A DNA stretch of 64,000 nt. Origin: Flavobacterium sp. 83 (GTDB lineage: Bacteria > Bacteroidota > Bacteroidia > Flavobacteriales > Flavobacteriaceae). The translations under genes and the position numbers were made by a program. This document shows, piece by piece, positions 52,439-60,512 of the stretch (its first letter is position 1; each line of letters opens with the position of its first letter). The stretch spans positions 558,001 through 622,000 of the forward strand of contig NZ_JQMS01000001.1 in the NCBI RefSeq assembly GCF_000744835.1, given 5' to 3'. The notes under the pieces are model-generated. The model searched no databases, was not told the origin of the DNA, and saw only the letters and a program-made list of their open reading frames with translations.

Positions 52439-52831
52439 GTGCTATTTTTAGGATTAATTTTCACTTCTTGTAGTAATGACAATCCATCACAATCAGATTC
52501 AATTGTTGGTAAATGGAATTTTAGCAAAATGAGTTTTACAGTCAATGGGGTAACTTCTCCCGAAACAGATTATGATGGTAATGAACTGGGATGTTCCAAA
52601 AATTACTTGGAATTTAAAACAGATGGTGTATACAATGAAGCTGATTATTCGGGTACAACTTGTGTACTGGATTTATCAGTTGGCACTTGGTCACAAAAAG
52701 GAAATATAATTACAATCACAGATGGGACAGATTCGTTTTCAGGTGAGATTATTAGCGTTAACAGTTCAACCTTAAAAGTGAAAATTTCAGACGGGGCTGA
52801 TTCAGCAACTTTGATTTTTTCAAAAGGATAA
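52439..52831 (+). pseudogene. Lipocalin-like lipoprotein gene with a damaged start
   Basis: The frame codes about 130 residues: lipobox LIFTSC, then SIVGKWNFSKMSFTVNGV, CSKNYLEFKTDGVYNEADYS and a strand-rich end LIFSKG, the pattern of the lipocalin-like (lipocalin_4) lipoproteins of Bacteroidota. The only start after an in-frame TAA at 52427 is GTG at 52439, giving a signal of 10 residues with no Lys or Arg, too poor for export. In another frame just upstream stands ATA-AAA-AAA-ATA-ATT, which looks like a lost MKKII start followed by a one-base shift. It may be decayed, or read from the GTG in some form. Confidence 0.5.
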
Positions 52832-52948
52832 AATCTTTGCTCATAATGCAAAATCACCCTAATTTGCAACTATTTTTTTTATTTGAAATATTGAAAAAGA
52901 AACGTTTAATAGAATTTATTATGTGAACATAATATCTTGTAAAAAATA

Positions 52949-52982
52949 CAAATCCCATTAGATTGAAACTTAATGGGATTTG
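52949..52982. terminator. Terminator between the lipoprotein and NTF2-like genes
   Basis: Perfect 12-bp stem CAAATCCCATTA / TAATGGGATTTG with a 10-nt loop; lies between the two convergent genes. Confidence 0.7.
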
Positions 52983-52984
52983 CG

Positions 52985-53012
52985 TTTTATGCTAAGTTGA
53001 TTTTTATCCGTG
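52985..53012 (+). repeat. Direct repeat, right copy
   Basis: Second copy of the 28-base repeat of 52191-52218. It overlaps the last codons and stop of the NTF2-like gene. Confidence 0.7.
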
Positions 53013-53366
53013 ATACACTCGGGAAGCAATTATTTTATTTTCCTTAATGTCTAATACTTCCGCAACAAGCAAATCTTCTTCTCCGTTCACGGTTCTTATA
53101 TATTCCATAAAAACTCGGTCACCGTTTGCGGTCAATGATTTTACCTTATAATTCAAACTTGGCAAACGCTCAAAAGCTTCTTGCCACCATTCTCGTAACG
53201 CTTCTTTACCAGTAACAAAACCATTAGTATCAGGTTTGTATGTTTTTAGTTTTGGACTAAAATGTACTGCATCTTCATCATATAAAGACAATAGCTTTTC
53301 TAACTCTTTATTATTAAAAGTTTCAAACCATTTAAAAGCTATAGATTGTAATTTTTCTGGTGTCAT
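53004..53366 (-). CDS. NTF2-like / SnoaL-fold protein
   Basis: A 120-residue cytosolic protein of the NTF2-like cone fold: IAFKWFETFNNKELEKLLSLY helices, DEDAVHFSP, a GKEALREWWQEAFERLP segment and strands YKVKSLTANGDRVFMEYIRT and EVLDIKENKIIASRVYHG. Members are small hydrolases, isomerases or ligand carriers; this type is often annotated only by fold. It is separate from the RluB gene by a terminator. Confidence 0.85.
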   Translation of the reverse strand: MTPEKLQSIAFKWFETFNNKELEKLLSLYDEDAVHFSPKLKTYKPDTNGFVTGKEALREWWQEAFERLPSLNYKVKSLTANGDRVFMEYIRTVNGEEDLLVAEVLDIKENKIIASRVYHG

Positions 53367-53390
53367 GGTCCTTGGTTTCTATTTTTAATT

Positions 53391-53425
53391 AAAAAATCCC
53401 ATTTCGCTAGCGCGAAAGGGATTTT
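53391..53425 (-). terminator. Terminator after the pseudouridine synthase gene
   Basis: AAAATCCC / GGGATTTT outer stem and TTTCGC / GCGAAA inner stem with one bulged A and a TAGC loop; T run on the minus strand. Confidence 0.85.
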
Positions 53426-53448
53426 AATTTTATAATTTCAAAGAAATA

Positions 53449-54357
53449 TTAAACGTTCTTCAAATTGATAATTTCTTGGTCTGTAAGCAATCTCCAGTTT
53501 CCTCTTGGTAAATTCTTTTTGGTCAAACCAGCAAAAGAAACTCTGTCAATGCGCAATACATCATAACTGAAGTGTTCAAAAATAGAACGAACTACTTTTA
53601 CGTTAGACGATCTTAATTGCAAGCCAATTTCACTTTTTGCTTCTCCGTCAATGTAACTTACATCTTCGACAAAAACACGGTGTCCATCTAGAGTCAAACC
53701 TTTGTTTATTTTTTCTAAATCCTCAAATTTCAAGTTTTTATCTAATGAAACTTGGTATATTTTAGATGATTTTTGACTTGGTAAAGTAAATTTACGAATC
53801 ATATCCGTATCGTTCGTGAACAATAACAAACCAGTTGTATTCTTGTCCATTCTTCCTACTGCGCCAATCTTGGCAGTTGTAGAACCTTTTACTAATTCCA
53901 ATACATTACGATATTCCTGACCTTCGTCCATGGCTGTCGTAAAGTTTTTTGGTTTGTTCAGTAAAATGTACACTTTTTTCTCCGGTGTCAAAGTCGAACC
54001 GTCAAAATTCACAACATCTCCCGGTTTTACCATATATCCCATTTCAGTAACAGGAATTCCGTTTACTTTTACCGTTCCGGATTGAATGTAAATATCAGCA
54101 TCACGACGCGAGCAAGCACCAGAATTAGCAATATATTTATTCAATCTGATTTCGTCTTTAACTTTCGGTCTCTTTGGTGCTTGATTTGGTTTTTTCTCTA
54201 CTTTATCAGTAGCGATATCGGCAACTTTAGTATTTACTTTAACTTTTTTTGGCCCTTGAGCGCGCTTCTGCATGGCAGGTTTTGGCTTATTCGAACTTGG
54301 CCTTGAGCTATTCGCTCTTGGACCACTTTTCTTACTATTGCCTTCCTTGTTATTCAT
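53449..54357 (-). CDS. rluB: 23S rRNA pseudouridine synthase, RluB/RsuA family
   Basis: A 302-residue RNA modification enzyme. A basic, low-complexity N-terminal extension of about 65 residues (many Lys, Pro, Ser, Asn) precedes an S4 RNA-binding domain (about 70-130, IRLNKYIANSGACSRRDADI). The catalytic domain has the active-site Asp in GRMDKNTTGLLLFTND. FEHFSYDVLRIDRVSFAG is a further family mark. It likely makes the pseudouridine near position 2605 of 23S rRNA. The charged tail is common in Bacteroidota and may help bind ribosomal RNA. The start is 20 nt after a -7 box. Confidence 0.92.
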   Translation of the reverse strand: MNNKEGNSKKSGPRANSSRPSSNKPKPAMQKRAQGPKKVKVNTKVADIATDKVEKKPNQAPKRPKVKDEIRLNKYIANSGACSRRDADIYIQSGTVKVNGIPVTEMGYMVKPGDVVNFDGSTLTPEKKVYILLNKPKNFTTAMDEGQEYRNVLELVKGSTTAKIGAVGRMDKNTTGLLLFTNDTDMIRKFTLPSQKSSKIYQVSLDKNLKFEDLEKINKGLTLDGHRVFVEDVSYIDGEAKSEIGLQLRSSNVKVVRSIFEHFSYDVLRIDRVSFAGLTKKNLPRGNWRLLTDQEIINLKNV

Positions 54358-54376
54358 AATATTCCAATAATTTCCG

Positions 54377-54403
54377 CAAAGATAGTATTTATATAATTGA
54401 CAA
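54377..54403 (-). promoter_or_regulatory. Promoter of rluB
   Basis: Minus strand TATCTTTG (54384-54377) with TTG at 54403-54401, a 16-base spacer. It lies 20 bases before the ATG. Confidence 0.55.
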
Positions 54404-54477
54404 ACGATTTTTCACAATTAGAAAACGCTAACTATCTAATTAATAAGCTGATTAAGCAGTATTGATTTAGTTTTTCT

Positions 54478-54580
54478 GTAGCTATTTCCCGCTTTCCACT
54501 GTATCTTTCTAGTCCTGAATTTATTTCAGGATCCTGAAACAAGTTCAGAACTAGAAAGGATGCCGTTTTAATCGGGGCTG
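54478..54580 (+). ncRNA. Structured repeat element, copy D
   Basis: AGC-TATTT-CCCG, spacer CTTTCCACTGTATC (14 nt), long hairpin starting TTTCTAGT / ACTAGAAA and containing CTGAA/TTCAG and the palindrome TTTCAGGATCCTGAAA, spacer GGATGCCGTTTTAAT (15 nt), then CGGG-GCT. It is oriented against the flanking minus-strand genes (rluB and ubiA), so it is not in their leaders in this sense. Confidence 0.7.
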
Positions 54581-54643
54581 ACCTAATCGAGAAATTAGGA
54601 GTTTTTTGATAAAATTAGGTTAACCTTTAGTCGTACAAAAAAA

Positions 54644-55600
54644 TTAAAACATCAATAACAATCTTTTTCCATGCCATAAGACACTTGGATTGATAAGCAC
54701 AATACAAAACACACCAGCTACAATAAGGAATTTCAATACATTATGAAGCAATAGGAATTGTGCTTTAGTATTCGATTTCCATAAGTAAAGAAGGAAGAAA
54801 ATCAAGATAATGAGACAGGTATAAAAATAAATATCCATATAACCTACATCGTAAATTTCGATTAAAATATAAACAGGCAAAATAGTTAAAATGGTTAAAA
54901 TCGTGATTACTTTCTTCGAAACCACTTCGCCATATATAATAGGTATAGTTTTGTAGTCATTAGCTAAATCTCCTTTAAGATTCTCTAAATCCTTAATCAT
55001 TTCCCGAACTAGAAGCAGTAGAAATAAAAAAGTAGCATGGGCAAAAATTACAGCAAATTGACTTTTATATGTCTCGATATCGTTAAATGAAATTTTAGTA
55101 TAATAATACAATAAAATGGCAAAAAAAGGTAAAACAGCTAATAAAGAAGCTGTCAAATTCCCTATAATAGGATATTTTTTTATTTTATGAGAATAGAACC
55201 AAATAAAAAATATATAAACAGAAAAGAATAAGAAAGCACGCCAAGACACAAACATTGACATTAAGGCGACAATAAAATTGAGTGAAAAATAAACCGAAAG
55301 TTTGGTTTTTTGGCTTACTAAACGGTCGAGCATGGATTTATTCGGACGATTGATTAAATCTTTTTTGCTGTCGTAAAAGTTATTAATGATGTAGCCAGAA
55401 GCAATCGTCAACGAAGAGGCAAAAACAATTAAGAATAAATTAAAATCAAGCAGAATATCTAAAGCTCTTATCTCCGGCGCAAGAATAAATATAGCCGAAA
55501 GATACTGCGCTAAAATAATTATTGGAATGTTATAGCCTCTTACGACAGAAAACAAACTTATAATTTTCATCAATAAAAGTTTGTGCTGCCTGCTTAGCAT
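54644..55600 (-). CDS. UbiA-family prenyltransferase
   Basis: A 318-residue polytopic membrane enzyme. The first Asp-rich prenyl-diphosphate site is NNFYDSKKDLINRP (about 93-106) and the second is REMIKDLENLKGDLANDY. About eight or nine helices are seen. Related flavobacterial proteins are annotated as geranylgeranylglycerol-phosphate geranylgeranyltransferase or as UbiA without a known acceptor. It is 36 nt after the mevalonate kinase gene, so it consumes the isoprenoids this block makes. An alternative start is Met11 (MKIISLFSVV). Confidence 0.85.
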   Translation of the reverse strand: MLSRQHKLLLMKIISLFSVVRGYNIPIIILAQYLSAIFILAPEIRALDILLDFNLFLIVFASSLTIASGYIINNFYDSKKDLINRPNKSMLDRLVSQKTKLSVYFSLNFIVALMSMFVSWRAFLFFSVYIFFIWFYSHKIKKYPIIGNLTASLLAVLPFFAILLYYYTKISFNDIETYKSQFAVIFAHATFLFLLLLVREMIKDLENLKGDLANDYKTIPIIYGEVVSKKVITILTILTILPVYILIEIYDVGYMDIYFYTCLIILIFFLLYLWKSNTKAQFLLLHNVLKFLIVAGVFCIVLINPSVLWHGKRLLLMF

Positions 55601-55636
55601 AATAATTATTCGAGTTTAATTTTTAGGTTTAAAGTT

Positions 55637-56575
55637 TTAGAATTGATAAACGACTTCTAGTTTGTAATCTTTCAGCGATAATTTTGCGCGTTCTAAATCC
55701 TTCGTAAATCCTAAGATATAACCGCCACCGCCAGAACCACACAGTTTTAAATAGTAATCGTTAGTGTCGATTCCTTTTTGCCAAATTCCGTGGAATTGCT
55801 CTGGAATCATTGGTTTGAAATTATTCAAAACTACTTTTGATAATTTCTTGGTATTCATAAACAATGATTTCATGTCTCCACCAAGGAAATTTTCTACACA
55901 AGCATCAGTGTGTTTTACAAATTGATTTTTCAACATGGCGCGAAAACCTTTGTCTTTCAAGTTTTCCATGAAAATATTCACCATCGGGGCCGTTTCGCCC
56001 ACAATACCTGAATCTAACAAAAATACTGCACCTTTTCCATCTAAACTTTGTGTTGGAATTCCTGTAGCTTCTATATTATCTTTAGAATTGATCAGAATTG
56101 GAATACTCAAATAGCTATTTAAAGGGTCTAAACCAGAACTTTTTCCGTGAAAAAAACTCTCCATTTGAGAAAATATATTTTTTAGTTGCAATAATTTTTC
56201 ACGAGTTAAATTCTCCAGAACCGTGATTTTATTTTGTGCATATTTATCGTAAATAGCTGCTACGAGAGCGCCACTACTTCCTACACCATATCCTTGGGGA
56301 ATGCTGGAATCAAAATACATTCCAGTTTCAACATCGTTTTTTAAAGTAGCTAAATCAAAAACAACTAAATCTGGCTGCTCGTTCTGTAACGTTTCTAAAT
56401 AAGTAACAAAACGTCTTAAGTGGCCATTTGATTTTATCGCTTCATCAGATGGATTCTCCTCTCTTTTAAGCGCACCATTATAAAAATTATAAGGAATGGA
56501 CAATCCTTTTGAATCACGAATAATTCCGTATTCTCCAAAGAGTAATATTTTTGAATAAAATAAAGGTCCTTTCAT
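55637..56575 (-). CDS. mvk: Mevalonate kinase
   Basis: A 312-residue GHMP kinase that phosphorylates mevalonate with ATP. Motif 1 is FYSKILLFGEYGII (6-19), motif 2 (phosphate loop) SSIPQGYGVGSSGALVAAIY, and motif 3 LKLCGSGGGGYILGF (about 283-297). The catalytic Asp is in HGKSSGLDPLNSYL and the Lys in SKILLFGEYG. It lies between an antitoxin-like gene and the UbiA gene on the minus strand, in the mevalonate block. Confidence 0.92.
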   Translation of the reverse strand: MKGPLFYSKILLFGEYGIIRDSKGLSIPYNFYNGALKREENPSDEAIKSNGHLRRFVTYLETLQNEQPDLVVFDLATLKNDVETGMYFDSSIPQGYGVGSSGALVAAIYDKYAQNKITVLENLTREKLLQLKNIFSQMESFFHGKSSGLDPLNSYLSIPILINSKDNIEATGIPTQSLDGKGAVFLLDSGIVGETAPMVNIFMENLKDKGFRAMLKNQFVKHTDACVENFLGGDMKSLFMNTKKLSKVVLNNFKPMIPEQFHGIWQKGIDTNDYYLKLCGSGGGGYILGFTKDLERAKLSLKDYKLEVVYQF

Positions 56576-56631
56576 ATTAGATTGTAAATTAGCAATTTGG
56601 GGTTGATAATTAGGTGTTTTAGTAGGTAATT

Positions 56632-56826
56632 TTATAAATCGACTTGGTCTCCACGATTTGCTTCTTGAATTCCTAGATCAATTTCTTCTTGTTCTTCAGG
56701 AGATAATTCTTTCCAAACATCTTTTTTTTCTGATTTGAAAATGTTTTTTACAGATTCAATTATGTTTTTGTCATTAGTTTCTAATAACAATTTAATCAAT
56801 TCTAATTTCTCTGATTGAATGTCCAT
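56632..56826 (-). CDS. Orphan antitoxin-like protein (addiction-module family)
   Basis: A 64-residue acidic protein. The N-terminal half (SEKLELIKLLLETNDKNIIE) and the LSPEEQEEIDLGIQEANRG segment fit the short addiction-module antitoxins of the Unstab_antitox type, which usually pair with a RelE/ParE toxin. It ends at GDQVDL, before the usual acidic tail that binds the toxin. Only 56 nt separate it from the mevalonate kinase gene and no toxin ORF is present. It may be a solitary remnant or a regulator. It is oddly placed in the mevalonate block. Confidence 0.6.
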   Translation of the reverse strand: MDIQSEKLELIKLLLETNDKNIIESVKNIFKSEKKDVWKELSPEEQEEIDLGIQEANRGDQVDL

Positions 56827-56867
56827 AATTTCAGCGCTTTAAAACTTAAAGATATAAAAAAAACAAA

Positions 56868-57971
56868 CTAATTCAACACAGCTCCATTTCCAATTTCGTC
56901 ACAAATGTACTGACCATTTTGGCAATAGCCAACTAATTCGTCCTTAATAAATTGTAAAACAGCAATCGCTACATTTTCAGGATATAAAACGTGAACATTT
57001 GCACCTGCATCCAGCGTGAAACAAACTGGAATTTTAGTGTCATTTCTAAATTTCCAAATCGCATTAATGATTTCCAATGTGTTTGGCTTCATTAATATAA
57101 AATAAGGCATTGAGGTCATCATCATGGCATGCAAAGTCAACGCTTCACTTTCCACAATTTTGATAAATTCTTCCAGATTTCCGCTTTCAAAAATTGAAAT
57201 CAGTTGATCTAAATTTTCATGCGCTTGTGCAAATCGCCTTTCGGCAAAAGGATGATTGTGCATCAAATCATGTCCCACCGTACTCGAAACTTGTTTTTCA
57301 CCTTTGTCAACCAGTAAAATGGTATCTTGGTAATTCTTAAAATTAGCATGAATGGCATTTGGAAATTCAACACCAAATAAATCAGAACTTCCGGAGATAT
57401 TTGCATGATTTCCCCAAACAACAACTTGTCCTTTTACACTTCTACAAGCGCTGCCTGAACCTAAACGAGCTAGTAAAGATGCTTTTTGATAGAAATATGT
57501 CTCTGTCATTTCTGGGTTTAACGCTTTTTCTAAACTCATCAAGTTCATTGCCAAAGCCGCCATCCCAGAGGCTGATGAGGCAATTCCCGAGCTGTGCGGA
57601 AATGTATTTTCCGTGTCAATTGTAAAGTGATAGTCTTTCAAAAATGGTAAATAAATTTCAATTCGTTCCAAGAATTTTTGAATTTTTGGTTTGAAATCTT
57701 CTTTTGGTTTTCCTTCAAAAAGCAAATCGAATGAGAAATCATTTTTTGTAGTACTGAGCGCAGTCGAAGTATTTTTTTTTGCGAAAGCCAATTTGGTAAT
57801 CGTTTTACAATTATTCAGCGTAAAACTCACCGAAGGATTCGCTGGAATTTGATTATCTTTTTTACCCCAATATTTTACAAGGGCAATATTACTGGGCGCG
57901 CTCCATTGGAAATTTCCCTTTTCAACCGAATGCGTATATTTTGATGGAATAAAATCGTTTACTGAAATCAT
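56868..57971 (-). CDS. mvaD: Diphosphomevalonate decarboxylase
   Basis: A 367-residue GHMP-superfamily enzyme that turns diphosphomevalonate into isopentenyl diphosphate. The phosphate loop is FPHSSGIASSASGMAAL (about 125-141). SAPSNIALVKYWGKKDNQIP (substrate Lys/Tyr) and TLDAGANVHVLYPE with the catalytic Asp are the other key parts. Residues 64-73 (KNTSTALSTT) are encoded by a stretch that contains the repeat ACTGAGCGCAGTCGAAGT (57753-57770), common as an interspersed repeat in many bacteria. It lies in frame in a loop and should be harmless. Confidence 0.93.
   Translation of the reverse strand: MISVNDFIPSKYTHSVEKGNFQWSAPSNIALVKYWGKKDNQIPANPSVSFTLNNCKTITKLAFAKKNTSTALSTTKNDFSFDLLFEGKPKEDFKPKIQKFLERIEIYLPFLKDYHFTIDTENTFPHSSGIASSASGMAALAMNLMSLEKALNPEMTETYFYQKASLLARLGSGSACRSVKGQVVVWGNHANISGSSDLFGVEFPNAIHANFKNYQDTILLVDKGEKQVSSTVGHDLMHNHPFAERRFAQAHENLDQLISIFESGNLEEFIKIVESEALTLHAMMMTSMPYFILMKPNTLEIINAIWKFRNDTKIPVCFTLDAGANVHVLYPENVAIAVLQFIKDELVGYCQNGQYICDEIGNGAVLN
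57753..57770. repeat. Interspersed repeat inside mvaD
   Basis: ACTGAGCGCAGTCGAAGT (complement ACTTCGACTGCGCTCAGT), a sequence I recall as a very common dispersed repeat in Bacteroidota and some other bacteria. It contains ACTG/CAGT arms. Here read in frame in mvaD. Confidence 0.65.
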
Positions 57972-57988
57972 GAATTTAAAAATTTACG

Positions 57989-57996
57989 CAAAGATA
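57989..57996 (-). promoter_or_regulatory. -7 box for the mvaD-mvk-ubiA block
   Basis: Minus-strand TATCTTTG matches TAnnTTTG, 18 bases before the mvaD ATG. Confidence 0.5.
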
Positions 57997-58053
57997 CTTT
58001 TTTTGATTTATCCTTTGATTTGTTTATTTATCGATTTGTACTAAAGTTTTGAT

Positions 58054-58061
58054 TAAATTTG
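58054..58061 (+). promoter_or_regulatory. -7 box for tspO
   Basis: TAAATTTG matches TAnnTTTG, with a TTG 15 bases upstream; 23 bases before the ATG at 58084. Confidence 0.45.
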
Positions 58062-58083
58062 AAGCACATTAGAAAATATAATT

Positions 58084-58560
58084 ATGACTAAGATTACTCG
58101 AATTTTAACGATAGTTGTAACCTGTCTTGCGATTGGTTATTTGTCAGGAATGGTTACCCGTTCTGCAATTGTGACTTGGTACCCAACTTTGGTTAAACCT
58201 AGTTTTAATCCGCCCAATTGGATTTTTGCACCCGTTTGGAGTATGCTTTACATTATGATGGGTGTTGCTGCAGGACTAGTCTGGAACCGAATCGAATTTG
58301 AAAAAGAGATTGTAAAAAAAGCGTTGATTTTCTTTGCAACACAGTTGGCATTAAATGCATTGTGGTCTTATTTGTTCTTTGGATTGCACAACCCGATGCT
58401 GGCAGGTTTAGAGATTATCGTATTGTGGTTAATGATTTATGAAACCTATATACAATTTTCTAAAATTAATAGAATCGCAGGTTATTTATTCATTCCGTAT
58501 TTAGCTTGGGTAAGTTTTGCTGCGGTTTTGAATGGAAGTATTTGGTGGTTGAATAGATAA
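58084..58560 (+). CDS. tspO: TspO/MBR-family membrane protein
   Basis: A 158-residue, five-helix membrane protein of the tryptophan-rich sensory protein / translocator family. KPSFNPPNWIFAPVWSMLYIMMG (about 38-60), ALNALWSYLFFGLHNPMLA and the final SFAAVLNGSIWWLNR are classic. TspO binds porphyrins and affects tetrapyrrole and stress responses. It stands alone between two minus-strand genes, with a terminator after it. Confidence 0.93.
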   Translation: MTKITRILTIVVTCLAIGYLSGMVTRSAIVTWYPTLVKPSFNPPNWIFAPVWSMLYIMMGVAAGLVWNRIEFEKEIVKKALIFFATQLALNALWSYLFFGLHNPMLAGLEIIVLWLMIYETYIQFSKINRIAGYLFIPYLAWVSFAAVLNGSIWWLNR

Positions 58561-58566
58561 TAATTG

Positions 58567-58602
58567 GCCCTTTAAGATTATTAAAATTTAAAGGGCTTAT
58601 TT
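58567..58602. terminator. Terminator after tspO
   Basis: 9-bp stem GCCCTTTAA / TTAAAGGGC followed by a T-rich tail, between the convergent tspO and flavoprotein genes. Confidence 0.75.
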
Positions 58603-58603
58603 T

Positions 58604-59812
58604 TTAAATAGCATTGGCTACAATAAATCCGCTTGTCCATGCATTCTGAAAGTTAAATCCTCCGGTAATGGCATCAATATTGACGATTTCACCAGCAAAA
58701 TATAAGTTTTCGTGCAGTTTACTTTCCATTGTTTTGAAGTTGATTTCCTTTAAATCAATTCCGCCGGCAGTTACAAATTCTTCTTTAAAGGTGCTTTTTC
58801 CGTTGACTTGAAAAGTCCCATTCGTTAATTGATTCGCAAGATTTTGCAATTGTATTTTTGACAAATCAGCCCATTTCGTCTCCACTTCAATTCCGGAAGC
58901 AAGTACTAAACTTTCCCATAATCTATTGGTTAATTCGAATGGAGATTTCTTGGAAACTGATTTTTTTGCGTGTTCTTGCTTTAATTCTTTAAGCTTTTTC
59001 TCGACATCTTCTTTGTCTGCATCATTCAACCAATTTACGAAAATAGTGAACTGATAATTTTTGTCATGCAAGATTCGGGCGCCCCAAGCAGATAATTTCA
59101 AAATAGCCGGACCGCTCATTCCCCAATGGGTAATTAACAAAGGTCCAGTTGATGAAAGTTTGGTGTCTTTTACTTTTACAGTAACTTGTGCCGCAACTCC
59201 GGGTAATTCTTTTATTCTGGAATCTTTAATATTGAAAGTGAATAGGGAAGGAACTGGACTGACAACAGCGTGTCCAAAAGTTTGGAGCATTTCCCATACT
59301 TTAGGATTACTTCCTGTGGCCAGAATCACTTTTTCAGCAAGATAGTTTTCGTTTTGCGTTTCGATTTTCCAAGCGGTATCTTTCTTGAAAATGGATTGTA
59401 CGCTTTGTCCCGTAAGTACTGCAATTCCTAGTTTTTGAGTAGCTTTCAAGAAACAATCAATAATGCTTTGTGAGGAATTCGAAACTGGAAACATACGGCC
59501 GTCAGCTTCAATTTTTAGTTCTACGCCATGTTGTTCAAACCATTCAATCGTATCTCCAGAGCAAAACTGATGAAATGGACCTCGCAATTCTTTTTCGCCA
59601 CGCGGATAAAATTTCACCAATTCATTCGGTTCAAAACAAGCGTGTGTCACATTGCATCTTCCACCACCTGAAATGCGAACCTTTTGCAATACTTCGGCTC
59701 CACGTTCCAGAATGGCGACTTTCAGTTTTGGGTTTTTCTCCACAATATTAATCGCAGTAAAAAAACCTGCTGCGCCTCCGCCTACTATTATTATATCAAA
59801 ATTCTGGTTCAT
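58604..59812 (-). CDS. HI0933/BaiN-like FAD-dependent oxidoreductase
   Basis: A 402-residue flavoprotein. The dinucleotide fold is IIVGGGAAGFFTAINI (8-23), then VRISGGGRCNVTHACFEPNELVKFY, the KVILATGSNPKVWEM loop and a C-terminal NLYFAGEIVNIDAITGGFNFQNAWTSG FAD segment (described from about 368). This is the HI0933/YhiN-like family, related to bile-acid reductase BaiN, whose physiological substrate in most bacteria is unknown. Its start overlaps the GDPD stop by 4 nt. Confidence 0.9.
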   Translation of the reverse strand: MNQNFDIIIVGGGAAGFFTAINIVEKNPKLKVAILERGAEVLQKVRISGGGRCNVTHACFEPNELVKFYPRGEKELRGPFHQFCSGDTIEWFEQHGVELKIEADGRMFPVSNSSQSIIDCFLKATQKLGIAVLTGQSVQSIFKKDTAWKIETQNENYLAEKVILATGSNPKVWEMLQTFGHAVVSPVPSLFTFNIKDSRIKELPGVAAQVTVKVKDTKLSSTGPLLITHWGMSGPAILKLSAWGARILHDKNYQFTIFVNWLNDADKEDVEKKLKELKQEHAKKSVSKKSPFELTNRLWESLVLASGIEVETKWADLSKIQLQNLANQLTNGTFQVNGKSTFKEEFVTAGGIDLKEINFKTMESKLHENLYFAGEIVNIDAITGGFNFQNAWTSGFIVANAI

Positions 59813-60486
59813 ATTCTATTTGGGAAATCAGTAATGATTCCGTTTACGTTGAATGTTTTTATTTTTTGAATGTCTTCTATTTCATTGATGGTCCAAGGAA
59901 AAACCTGTAATCCTTTTTCCTGCATCTTTGCTGTATTCTCTTTTGTCAATAAGTGAAAATGTGGATGAATGGATTTTGCCTGAATGAATTTGGCGAAAGC
60001 CAAAGCCAAGTCTAAATTAGTTTCTGTTAAAACGCCAATGTGAATTTTATCATTTAAAAAGGCTACTTGTTGCAAAGCGTTCCAATCAAAACTAGAAACT
60101 AAAAAGCGATCGTATTTCCATCCTTTTTTAGCGACATACTTTTCAATCAGTGAAACTACTTTCTCTGTCGTATCATAATTTTTTAATTCAATATTGATAA
60201 AACAGTCTTGGTTAACTAAATCAAATACTTCTTTTAACGTTGGGATTTTGTGTGTTCCATTTATTCGAAATACTTTCAACTCGCTTAAAGAGAGCGCCTT
60301 TACAAAACCATTTCCATTGGTCGTTCTATCTATAGTTTCATCATGGATAACAATTAGTTCTCCATCCGCACTCAATTGTACATCGAGTTCAATTCCATCC
60401 ACTTGCATATCTAATGCTTTTTGGAACGAAATTAAGGTGTTCTCCGGTTCAGAACCTTTGGCGCCGCGATGTGCGATTCTAAGCAT
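59809..60486 (-). CDS. Glycerophosphodiester phosphodiesterase
   Basis: A 225-residue GDPD-fold hydrolase of lipid head-group diesters. Catalytic residues are in RIAHRGAKGSEPENT (His-Arg, Glu), DGIELDVQLSADGELIVIHDET (Glu-Asp and His). It lacks a signal peptide, so it is cytosolic. The flavoprotein gene downstream overlaps it by 4 nt, giving an unusual coupled pair. Confidence 0.93.
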   Translation of the reverse strand: MLRIAHRGAKGSEPENTLISFQKALDMQVDGIELDVQLSADGELIVIHDETIDRTTNGNGFVKALSLSELKVFRINGTHKIPTLKEVFDLVNQDCFINIELKNYDTTEKVVSLIEKYVAKKGWKYDRFLVSSFDWNALQQVAFLNDKIHIGVLTETNLDLALAFAKFIQAKSIHPHFHLLTKENTAKMQEKGLQVFPWTINEIEDIQKIKTFNVNGIITDFPNRI

Positions 60487-60512
60487 CGTTATTTATTTTT
60501 TGTAAAGGTAAA

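Noticed and set aside
52031..53012. tRNA-Phe with a downstream direct repeat as an integrative-element attachment site
   Set aside because: The repeat does not overlap the tRNA 3' end, no integrase is present and the enclosed segment is under 1 kb.
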